Shown here: positions 20,983-27,850 of the stretch, in pieces
Layout: each line of letters starts with the position of its first letter
Numbering within the stretch: position 1 is the stretch's first letter
Translations under genes and position numbers: made by a program
Notes under the pieces: generated by a model
What the model was told of the DNA's origin: nothing
What the model saw: the letters and a program-made list of their open reading frames with translations, nothing else
The model's database searches: none
Source of the DNA: RGIG2206 sp045577615
GTDB taxonomy: Bacteria > Bacillota > Clostridia > Oscillospirales > Acutalibacteraceae
NCBI GenBank assembly: GCA_045577615.1
Contig: JAZNIT010000023.1
Location: 1-27,850 of the forward strand
DNA length: 27,850 nt
Reading direction: 5' to 3'

Positions 20983-22665
20983 ATGAAAAGAATTGCTGTT
21001 AAAACAGCTGCCGCAATATTGTCAATTGTCATTATTGCATCAGTTATGGTTCTTCCGGCATCGGCTTTGTCATCACCTCCCTATGAGGGTTATAACTACG
21101 ATCCATACGGCACCAGCACCGCTGCTCCCGTAGGATATTTGCCGGACGGAACAATTACTTATATGGATATGGGGCTTGATAGACCTTTGTCAACCCCCCA
21201 GGATATGTTTGTTTTCGATAAAAAAGAAATCTGGATCACCGACAGCACCGGTGTAGAGGCACCTGTTGCCGAAGCACCCGAGGGCGAAACTGCCGAAGGT
21301 GAAGCCACCGAAGAAAGTGACACACCTCAGGCATCCGACAGCACCCAGTACGGTCGCATTGTCGTACTCGATACCAACTTCAAGTTTCTGCGTGAGTACA
21401 CCAAGCTCATCGGTCCCGACGGTAAGGAAGAGATGATTCCTCAGCCCCAAGGTATCTTTGTCCGTCACAACAAAGAAACTAACGAAGATGAGATGTTTAT
21501 TTGCTGCAACATCACCATTAAGAATAAAAATGGCTCCGAGCGTAAGGACGGCTACGTCGTTTGCGCTGATATGGAGGGCAACATCATCCGCAAATACACC
21601 CGTCCCGAAAGTTCAGGTACCAACATCAAGGACTTCCAGCCCTTGAGCGTTGTAGTTGACGAGTCCAACTACCTTTACTTGCAGGCATACGGTGTACTTG
21701 ACGGTATCATCGTTTACACCTATGACAAGGCAGAGTACGAATCCTTCTACGGTGCAAACAAGGTTGTTCTCACCTGGAAGTTGCTTGTTCAGCAAACCAT
21801 CAAAAAGATTTTTTCACGTAAAGCAACTGAAGGTATGCTTAAAGCCGTTCCCACCGAAATGTCCAATATGTTCATTGACGAAGAAGGCTTTATTTATACC
21901 ACCACAGCTACTGCTACCGTTGGAAAGGATTTGCGTGTCCGCAAACTTAACGCAGCAGGCACCAACACCCTTAAGGCAGATACCAACGCTCTTATCAACG
22001 TAGTATTCGGTGACCGTGACGTTGGTTCATACGTATCCGGCGGTCAGAATATGGGCTCCGATACCCGTCTTGAGGATATCGTAGTTGACGAGAATGGCAT
22101 TATGGCATGTATGGATACCGAGCGTAGCCGTATCTACCTCTATGACCAGTCTTGCATGCTCCTCACTGCCTTCGGTTATAAAACTGCAGGCAACTCGGTT
22201 GAAGGCTCAGTAGCATCAGCAACTGCTATTGAAGTGCTTGACGGCAACTATCTGGTGCTTGACGGCTCAAGAGGTACCATCGTAACCTATCGTCCTACCG
22301 ATTATATGGCAATGCTTCTTGAGGCTAACAAGTTCTACACTGACGGCCGATATGTAGAGGGTGAGCCCTACTGGCGCAACGTTCTTAAGTATGATGCCAA
22401 CTTCGCCCGCGGATACGCCGCAATCGGTAAATCCTTGCGTGAGAAAAAGAAATATCAAGAGTCACTCTACTGGCTTAAGGAAGGTCAGGACAGAACCTCT
22501 TATTCATTGGCATTGCAGGAATATCGTAAAGAATACTTGCGTGCAAACTATATGTGGCTTGTACCTGTTGTTGTAGTTGTATGCGTAGCAGCAGTAGCCC
22601 TCTTCCGCTTCATTCAGAAGTTGTTGGGCATCAAGCGCAAGAAAAAACAAATTAAATTTAGTTAA
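20983..22665 (+). CDS. Membrane-anchored extracellular propeller (NHL-like) and TPR protein
   Basis: A 560-residue protein with a signal peptide (residues 1-28, cleavage after ASA) and a C-terminal membrane helix (about 524-545) followed by the basic tail KRKKKQIKFS. The bulk therefore lies outside and the tail inside. Residues about 50-440 show repeated strand patterns with NHL-type phrases (PQDMFVFDKKEIWITD, PLSVVVDESNYLYLQA, EMSNMFIDEEGFIYTT, LEDIVVDENGIMACMD), suggesting a six-bladed propeller. An acidic low-complexity insert of about 33 residues (90-122) interrupts an early blade. Residues about 442-520 look like two TPR-like helix pairs (ANKFYTDGRY, YAAIGKSLREKKKYQESL). GGAGG precedes ATG. 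No enzyme motif is seen; a scaffold or sensor role beside the importers is inferred. Confidence 0.7.
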   Translation: MKRIAVKTAAAILSIVIIASVMVLPASALSSPPYEGYNYDPYGTSTAAPVGYLPDGTITYMDMGLDRPLSTPQDMFVFDKKEIWITDSTGVEAPVAEAPEGETAEGEATEESDTPQASDSTQYGRIVVLDTNFKFLREYTKLIGPDGKEEMIPQPQGIFVRHNKETNEDEMFICCNITIKNKNGSERKDGYVVCADMEGNIIRKYTRPESSGTNIKDFQPLSVVVDESNYLYLQAYGVLDGIIVYTYDKAEYESFYGANKVVLTWKLLVQQTIKKIFSRKATEGMLKAVPTEMSNMFIDEEGFIYTTTATATVGKDLRVRKLNAAGTNTLKADTNALINVVFGDRDVGSYVSGGQNMGSDTRLEDIVVDENGIMACMDTERSRIYLYDQSCMLLTAFGYKTAGNSVEGSVASATAIEVLDGNYLVLDGSRGTIVTYRPTDYMAMLLEANKFYTDGRYVEGEPYWRNVLKYDANFARGYAAIGKSLREKKKYQESLYWLKEGQDRTSYSLALQEYRKEYLRANYMWLVPVVVVVCVAAVALFRFIQKLLGIKRKKKQIKFS

Positions 22666-22678
22666 GGAGGGCTGAATT

Positions 22679-23386
22679 ATGGGATCAATAGCAAACATAA
22701 TTAAATATTCCAAAAAAGCATCGTTCAAGTTCAGCCCTGCAAAGCTGAACCCCAAAAATTGGGATTGGCAAAAGATTATATGGCCTTTCAGAGTTCTTAC
22801 TCACCCCATTCAGGCCTTTTCTGAAATCAAGTATGAAAAGCGTGGCTCAATCCTGCTTTCAATCCTCATACTTTTAATGTGGACCTTCAGCTCGGTTTAC
22901 TCCTTTTTGGAGACCGGCTTTCAGTTCAACGAAAACCGTGTTGAGGACCTTGAGTTCTTCAACCTGTTTATGAGTACAGGCGCCATCATCATTTTGTGGA
23001 GCATCTCCAACTGGGCTATTTGTACTCTTATGGACGGTGAAGGTTGGTTCAAAGAAATCTGGATATGCAACTGCTACGCAGTAATGCCTCAGATTATAAC
23101 CATCATTCCCTTGGCCGTTATTTCAAAGGTTACCACCATTGAAGAGGGCGCATTCATCTCCATCGCTGAAACCATCGTATTCGGCTGGATGGTATTGCTT
23201 CTCTTCCTTTCAAACACCACTGTTCACCAATATACCGTTGGCAAGAGCATTTTCTCAATGGTTCTTACCGTTATTGGCGTTCTCGTGCTGTTGCTTTTGA
23301 TGGTACTTATGTTCAGCTTGTTCTATGAAATTTACAATTTCGGTACCACCATTTACCAGGAAATTGTATTTAGGTTTACTTATTAA
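22679..23386 (+). CDS. YIP1-family polytopic membrane protein
   Basis: A 235-residue membrane protein with a cytoplasmic N-terminus of about 55 residues carrying the YIP1-type entry HPIQAFSEIKYEKRGS, then five hydrophobic segments (about 58-78, 94-113, 131-150, 157-180 and 190-215). The family (Yip1 domain) is known in bacteria mainly as a neighbour of ABC sugar transporter genes, and its biochemical role is not established. GGAGG lies 8-9 nt before ATG 22679, 13 nt after the propeller-TPR stop. The tight spacing to both neighbours supports a shared function with the propeller-TPR and DUF5696-like proteins. Confidence 0.75.
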   Translation: MGSIANIIKYSKKASFKFSPAKLNPKNWDWQKIIWPFRVLTHPIQAFSEIKYEKRGSILLSILILLMWTFSSVYSFLETGFQFNENRVEDLEFFNLFMSTGAIIILWSISNWAICTLMDGEGWFKEIWICNCYAVMPQIITIIPLAVISKVTTIEEGAFISIAETIVFGWMVLLLFLSNTTVHQYTVGKSIFSMVLTVIGVLVLLLLMVLMFSLFYEIYNFGTTIYQEIVFRFTY

Positions 23387-23403
23387 GGATGGAGTGATGT
23401 AAA

Positions 23404-25779
23404 ATGAAAAAGAAAATTTTGCTTTTGATTGTTACTGTTGCATCCATCCTTGCTATGGTAATCTCATCAGGCACCGTTGCAGTATTTGCTGACAACGAAA
23501 CCACCGATGCACCTGCTGTCGACACCGGCGCCGTTGGCGACGGGGCAGAGGTTGGAGCAGACGTTAATCAGGTTGCTCCTCTCTACAATGGCCTTGACGA
23601 GTTTGAAAAGCTTGCAGGCAACAAAACCACCGAGCTTTATATGCTCCACCGCAAAAATGAGGTTATCATTTTTGCAGTAAAGGATGTTGCAAGCGGCAAG
23701 GTAACCTATTCAGTTCCCGCAAACAGTACTGCAATTAAAGACGATGCAACCAGACTTGAGGTTTGGTCAGCAGGTATCGTCAACTATCAGGATAAGAGCA
23801 ATGTTGCTCAAAAGTGCTCAACCGGTTCGGCAGTTGCCGCAGGCAAGTACACCGTAACCAAGATTGAAAATGGTGTTCGCATCCTTTTCAAATTCCCTGA
23901 AGAAACCAAAGGTTTCGAAGTTCCTATGACCTTCGCCCTTAAGGACGATCATTTTGATGTAAGCGTTGAAATGAACGACATCAAGGTTGAAGAAGCAACC
24001 GAAAATGAGCTTCTCAGCGTTTCTGTAATGCCTTACTACGGCAGCGCAGCCTACGGTCAGGATGGATATATTCTTATCCCCGACGGCAGCGGCGCACTTA
24101 TGGATAACAGCTTCCTTGCTCTTGATAAGGGTGTTAAGTATTACAGTACCTATATCTACGGCCGTGACGCAACCCTTAACACATCACTCAAAATCGGTCA
24201 TACCGAGCCTACCGTTCTTCCCGTTGTCGGCACAAAGGCAGGGGACAGCGCATGGCTTGGTGTAATTGAAACCGGTGATGCAGTTGCAATGGTTAAGGCA
24301 GTAAGCGCCCGTGAAAGCTTCCCCTACACCACTGCTTATTGCGAGCTCATCTACAATAAGACTGACGCCTTTAAGACCAAAACCAACTGGAACATCAAGG
24401 ATTATCAGCAGGTAACCCTTGAACACACCGATATGAAGGCTGCAACCGTACGTTTCTACAGTATGCATGGTGAAGATGCTGACTACGTAGGTATGGCAAA
24501 GACCTACCGCGATTATTTGGTTGAGCAGGGCGCAGGCTCTGATATAAAGGCTGATATACCCTTTTATGTAGAAACCGTTGGTGCATTCCAAAAGACTGAG
24601 TCTGTATTCGGCTTTGTTACCGACGTAACCAAAACTGCTACTACCTTTAATCAAACCAAGACTATGCTTGATTACCTTTCCGATAAGGGCATCAAGAACA
24701 TCAATCTTCGTTACACCGGCTGGATGAAGGGCGGCGTTGACAACTCAGTTGTAACCAACGCAAATCACGAAAGCCTGCTCGGCTCAGTTGACGAGCTGCT
24801 CGACCTTAACGAATATGTCGAAAAGCTTGGCGGCACAACCTATCTTGAGCTTGATATTGTTAATATTTATAAGAACAAGAGCGGCTGGAGCCCCAACAAG
24901 TATTCTATCCGTAATATTCTTAACAACCACGCTGTGCAGTATATCTACCGTCGCAGCACCGGTATGAAGAGCAACTACGAATATTACTTGTGCAAGCCTT
25001 CACTCTTCAAGCAGCAGGTAACCAAGTTCTTTGCAGATTATGACAAGCTTTCAGCCATCAAGGGCATTTCAGCAGGCTCCTTGGCAGAGAACAACTATTC
25101 AGACTTTAACAACTCACACGATGTATTTACCGATGCTCAGCAAACCAGCGATTATATGGTTGAAGCACTTGCTTTGATCAAAGAAAACGTTGGCGAAAAG
25201 GGTAGCCTTATGGTTGATACCGGTAACTCTTACTCTTATGTATCAGCAGACGTTATTGCAGGCCTTCCCATGTATAACAACGGCTATGAGTTCACATTTA
25301 CCGATGTGCCCTTCGCACAGATCGCACTTCACGGCCTTGTAACTTATACCGAAACCGCACACAACCTTACCTTTGATGGTACCATTCAGCTGCTCCGTCA
25401 GCTTGAAACCGGCGCTGCACCTTATTACATATTGACCGATGCAGAGAGCTCTGTATTCCTTAACACCAGACTCAACGACATCTACACCAGCCAATACAAG
25501 ACTTGGGCAGACACAGCCGCAAAGGATTACAAGGTTCTTGCAGAGGTGCTTAACGGCTACTGTGATAAAGAAATTACCGACCATAACATCATTACCACCG
25601 ATGTTCGCGCAACCGTATACGGCGGCGAAAGAGTAGTTATTGTTAACTACGGCAAGACCGACTATACTCTTGGTGACACAACCGTAGCTGCAAAGGGCTA
25701 CCTGGTAATGACTGCAGATGAATATGCTGCAAAAACCACTGTATCAACTGAAACCACGGAAGGAGGGGCTGAACAATGA
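23404..25779 (+). CDS. Secreted DUF5696-like protein, possible glycosidase fold
   Basis: A 791-residue exported protein with a signal peptide ending AVFA before DNE (about residue 30) and then an acidic Ala/Val/Thr-rich linker. I recall this architecture as DUF5696 but could not search. Residues about 65-310 look like a beta-sandwich. About 340-690 alternates strands and helices as in a TIM barrel (DKGIKNINLRYTGW near 423-440, YLELD with E482 and D484, LMVDTGNSY with D605). A C-terminal beta domain closes the protein. The order resembles several clan glycosidases, and the strand-end acids are candidate catalytic residues; this is inference. No lipobox or wall anchor is present. The stop overlaps the next permease start (ATGA), so the two are translationally coupled. 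Confidence 0.62.
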   Translation: MKKKILLLIVTVASILAMVISSGTVAVFADNETTDAPAVDTGAVGDGAEVGADVNQVAPLYNGLDEFEKLAGNKTTELYMLHRKNEVIIFAVKDVASGKVTYSVPANSTAIKDDATRLEVWSAGIVNYQDKSNVAQKCSTGSAVAAGKYTVTKIENGVRILFKFPEETKGFEVPMTFALKDDHFDVSVEMNDIKVEEATENELLSVSVMPYYGSAAYGQDGYILIPDGSGALMDNSFLALDKGVKYYSTYIYGRDATLNTSLKIGHTEPTVLPVVGTKAGDSAWLGVIETGDAVAMVKAVSARESFPYTTAYCELIYNKTDAFKTKTNWNIKDYQQVTLEHTDMKAATVRFYSMHGEDADYVGMAKTYRDYLVEQGAGSDIKADIPFYVETVGAFQKTESVFGFVTDVTKTATTFNQTKTMLDYLSDKGIKNINLRYTGWMKGGVDNSVVTNANHESLLGSVDELLDLNEYVEKLGGTTYLELDIVNIYKNKSGWSPNKYSIRNILNNHAVQYIYRRSTGMKSNYEYYLCKPSLFKQQVTKFFADYDKLSAIKGISAGSLAENNYSDFNNSHDVFTDAQQTSDYMVEALALIKENVGEKGSLMVDTGNSYSYVSADVIAGLPMYNNGYEFTFTDVPFAQIALHGLVTYTETAHNLTFDGTIQLLRQLETGAAPYYILTDAESSVFLNTRLNDIYTSQYKTWADTAAKDYKVLAEVLNGYCDKEITDHNIITTDVRATVYGGERVVIVNYGKTDYTLGDTTVAAKGYLVMTADEYAAKTTVSTETTEGGAEQ

Positions 25780-26693
25780 TTGCTAGTCGCAAAGAAAAGA
25801 AGCAATTAACCGAACTGCAGCGCAGAGCAAGAGCAGGTGTAGGATTTGTTCTTCCCTTCATCATCGGTTTCTTGTGCTTCTATTTGCAACCCCTCGCAAC
25901 CTCAATTTATTACACCTTCCAAAATATGCAGCCTGCAAAGGGCGGCGGTGTAAGCCTTGAGTATGTTGGTGGAAAAAACTACATTGAAATGTTTGGTGAA
26001 GAGGCTGACTTCTGGGTTAAGCTTTGGGAAACCCTTGGCGATATGCTTTACACCGTTCCTGTTGTTGTAGTTTTCTCACTCTTCATTTCAATCATCCTCA
26101 ATCAGGAATTCCGCGGCAGATTGCTTGCCCGAGCCGTCTTCTTTATGCCTGTTGTTGTTACTTCAGGTGTAGTTATCAGCCTTATCAAGGGCGACACCTT
26201 CTACGGCAATATGGAAAGTGATGCATCAAGCACCGTTTTTCAGGCAGCAGGTATGATGGAAATTCTTGAAGGCATGAACCTGCCTGAAGAATTTGTTACC
26301 GGCTTCGTAAGCATCGTTAACCAAATCTTCGACACATTGTGGAAGTGCGGTGTTCAGATTCTTCTCTTCCTTGCAGCCTTGCAGGGCGTATCACCCCAGC
26401 TTTATGAGGCAGCCAAGATTGAGGGCGCAACCGGATGGGAAATCTTCTGGAAGGTTACCTTTCCCAACGTATCACCCATCATTCTCGTTAATGTAATCTA
26501 TACGGTTATTGACTCTATTACCGATAAGGGTAACGTTGTAATGAATTACATCAACAGCACTGCTTTCAGCAACCTTAACTATTCAAAGGCCTGCTTGATG
26601 GCATGGATATTCTTCATCTTTTTGTTGTTGATTGTCGGCATCGTGTTCCTTGTTGGTAACAAGCTGGTATTCTACCAGACCAATAATAAGTAA
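25776..26693 (+). CDS. Sugar ABC transporter permease, MalF-like (pair 2)
   Basis: A 305-residue permease whose ATG shares 4 nt with the stop of the DUF5696-like gene, with GGAGG just upstream inside that gene. It has about six membrane segments, the first after the basic stretch KEKKQLTELQRRARA. The EAA loop starts at E211 (EAAKIEGATG, then FPNVSP). A larger periplasmic-side loop between segments 3 and 4 (about residues 145-180: DTFYGNMESDASS to MNLPEEFV) sets it apart from the pair 1 MalF-like protein and may shape SBP docking. It pairs with the next gene. It is linked by overlap to the DUF5696-like gene rather than to an SBP gene, which is unusual for CUT1 loci. Confidence 0.92.
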   Translation: MIASRKEKKQLTELQRRARAGVGFVLPFIIGFLCFYLQPLATSIYYTFQNMQPAKGGGVSLEYVGGKNYIEMFGEEADFWVKLWETLGDMLYTVPVVVVFSLFISIILNQEFRGRLLARAVFFMPVVVTSGVVISLIKGDTFYGNMESDASSTVFQAAGMMEILEGMNLPEEFVTGFVSIVNQIFDTLWKCGVQILLFLAALQGVSPQLYEAAKIEGATGWEIFWKVTFPNVSPIILVNVIYTVIDSITDKGNVVMNYINSTAFSNLNYSKACLMAWIFFIFLLLIVGIVFLVGNKLVFYQTNNK

Positions 26694-26713
26694 AGAAAGG
26701 AGTCATCGTTACA

Positions 26714-27658
26714 ATGAATAAAAAGATTATTGCAACCGAAATTGGTACGCTGATTTGGAAAATTGTAAGATTTGTAATGCTGATTGGCCTTTCTTACATC
26801 CTCGTATATCCTATTCTTTATATGGTATCTATGGCAATCCGTCCTACCAATCAGGTTATGGACCCCTCTGTTATCTGGATTCCCAAGAGTTTCACTCTTG
26901 ATCAATTCACCACAGCATTTGAAACTATGAAATACGGCAGCGCCTTCATAACCACCTTGGTTATGAGTTTGGTAAGTACCGTGCTTCAGCTTATTTCCTG
27001 CTCAATGGTAGGTTATGGCTTCTCCCGATTCAGATTCCGTGGCAGCGGATTGTTGTTTGTGCTTGTTATGCTCACCTTGGTCGTACCCAGCGCAACCATC
27101 ACCATTCCCTTGTACTTCCAGTATAAAGAGTTCTCAGTTCCCATTATCGCACCTATCGTAACAATGGTATTCGGTCAAAGTATGCCCGAGTTCTTGTCGG
27201 TAAATATGATCGACAGCTGGTTTGTATTCTGGCTGCCCGCACTTACCGCAACAGGTCTTCGCAGCGGTCTTTACGTATACATCTTCCGTCAGTTCTTCCG
27301 CAACATTCCCGTTGAAATTGAAGAGGCTGCAATGGTTGATGGCGCAGGCTTCTTTAAGACCTTCTACAGAATTATGGTGCCAAATGCATCAGGCTCATAC
27401 CTGACCGTATTCCTCTTCTCACTCGTGTGGTATTGGAACGATACCTTCTACACCAGCCAGTTCATTTCACGCAAGCGCACCTTGGCAAAAGCCTTGTCCA
27501 ACCTGCGCGGCGACTTGGGCGGCGGTAACGACTACTTCAACCTGACTCCCAAGATTATGGCGGGTGCATTGCTTTTCGTGCTCCCCATGCTGTTGATTTA
27601 CATCTTCCTTCAGCGTTACTTTGTTCAGTCAGTTGAGCGTACCGGTATCGTTGGTTAA
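26714..27658 (+). CDS. Carbohydrate ABC transporter permease, MalG-like (pair 2)
   Basis: A 314-residue permease with six membrane segments, the first at about residues 18-40 (FVMLIGLSYILVYPILYMV). The EAA loop starts at E204 (EAAMVDGAG) and ends with VPNAS in place of the more usual LPxxKP, a mild deviation. AAAGGAG lies upstream of ATG 26714, 20 nt after the preceding permease. It is the last gene of block B; a strong terminator follows within 50 nt. It should form a heterodimer with the gene at 25776. No third SBP gene adjoins this pair, so it must use the tandem SBP, the CBM-type SBP or one encoded elsewhere. Confidence 0.93.
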   Translation: MNKKIIATEIGTLIWKIVRFVMLIGLSYILVYPILYMVSMAIRPTNQVMDPSVIWIPKSFTLDQFTTAFETMKYGSAFITTLVMSLVSTVLQLISCSMVGYGFSRFRFRGSGLLFVLVMLTLVVPSATITIPLYFQYKEFSVPIIAPIVTMVFGQSMPEFLSVNMIDSWFVFWLPALTATGLRSGLYVYIFRQFFRNIPVEIEEAAMVDGAGFFKTFYRIMVPNASGSYLTVFLFSLVWYWNDTFYTSQFISRKRTLAKALSNLRGDLGGGNDYFNLTPKIMAGALLFVLPMLLIYIFLQRYFVQSVERTGIVG

Positions 27659-27673
27659 TCCAAAGCATCAATT

Positions 27674-27704
27674 AAAGACCTACACATCGTGTAGGTCTTT
27701 TCTT
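27674..27704 (+). terminator. Terminator ending the importer operon
   Basis: AAAGACCTACAC (27674-27685) pairs perfectly with GTGTAGGTCTTT (27689-27700) around a 3-nt loop, with the T-rich trail TCTTG. A 12-bp perfect stem 16 nt after the last stop codon marks the end of block B. Confidence 0.92.
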
Positions 27705-27713
27705 GTAAACGAA

Positions 27714-27736
27714 AACCACGCGATAGTCGCGTGGTT
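27714..27736. repeat. Perfect 10-bp hairpin at the left edge of a terminal repeat region
   Basis: AACCACGCGA (27714-27723) and TCGCGTGGTT (27727-27736) pair perfectly around a TAG loop. It follows the operon terminator by 10 nt, lacks a T-run, and seems to belong with the palindrome-rich repeat that fills the rest of the window. Confidence 0.65.
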
Positions 27737-27775
27737 CAAAAGAGGTTTACCGATGAACAAAAATTGCAGAAATCA

Positions 27776-27850
27776 AAGGCAAACGCAGAAAGCGCTTTAT
27801 GTCCTGCCTCCCTCTGACGAGGGAGGTGGATTTTTGCGAAGCAAAAAGAC
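27776..27850. repeat. Palindromic intergenic repeat, cut by the window edge
   Basis: AAGGCAAACGCAGAAA (27776-27791) is identical to 10636-10651. It is followed by CCTCCCTC/GAGGGAGG (27807-27826, 4-nt loop) and TTTTTGC/GCAAAAA (27831-27847, GAA loop). Successive perfect short hairpins with no open frame suggest a MITE/REP-type element that continues beyond the window. Confidence 0.6.

Noticed and set aside
20983..22665. Gluconolactonase or other NHL enzyme activity for the propeller-TPR protein
   Set aside because: No metal-binding or catalytic residue pattern of those enzymes could be identified; only the repeat pattern supports the propeller.

Overview
The window looks like a chromosomal segment of an anaerobic Firmicute, most likely a gut or rumen Clostridium relative of the Oscillospirales/Ruminococcaceae type. 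The grounds are moderate GC, strong GGAGG-type ribosome sites, a textbook HrcA/CIRCE-controlled groESL operon, sugar importers of the CUT1 type without their own ATPase, and intergenic palindromic repeats of the kind common in that group. All 17 genes I support lie on the + strand. The genus assignment is inference.

Layout. Positions 1-266 hold a dense set of perfect palindromes and a terminator. Next come housekeeping genes: a THUMP-type RNA methyltransferase (267-1382), a diacylglycerol-kinase-family lipid kinase (1398-2360), groES-groEL behind a CIRCE operator (2411-4420), and an MFS transporter (4566-5831). A roughly 310-bp MITE-like element (5833-6143) separates this block from the accessory region.

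The accessory region fills 6.2-27.7 kb and has two transcription blocks. Block A (6337-12886) encodes three paralogous proteins of about 700 residues. Each has twelve Asp-box (BNR) repeats and a first-blade TDV(A/G)G(I/L)YR motif like that of GH74 xyloglucanases. The first is a secreted lipoprotein; the other two have no export signal. Block B (13272-27658) has nine genes: a protein made of two fused solute-binding protein (SBP) units, an SBP carrying two carbohydrate-binding-like N-terminal modules, a permease pair, a membrane-anchored propeller-TPR protein, a YIP1-family membrane protein, a secreted DUF5696-like protein, and a second permease pair. It ends at a strong terminator (27674-27704).

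Working model (inference): the block A lipoprotein binds or cleaves a branched or beta-linked glycan at the cell surface. Block B captures and imports oligosaccharides through one or two CUT1 importers energised by a shared MsmX-like ATPase encoded elsewhere. The two cytoplasmic propeller paralogs then act on the imported oligosaccharides. The propeller-TPR/YIP1/DUF5696 trio between the permease pairs is the least understood part and may form an envelope complex with the importers. No regulator gene or other glycosidase of a classical family is visible in the window. Several stem-loops and repeat elements in the gaps are listed separately.
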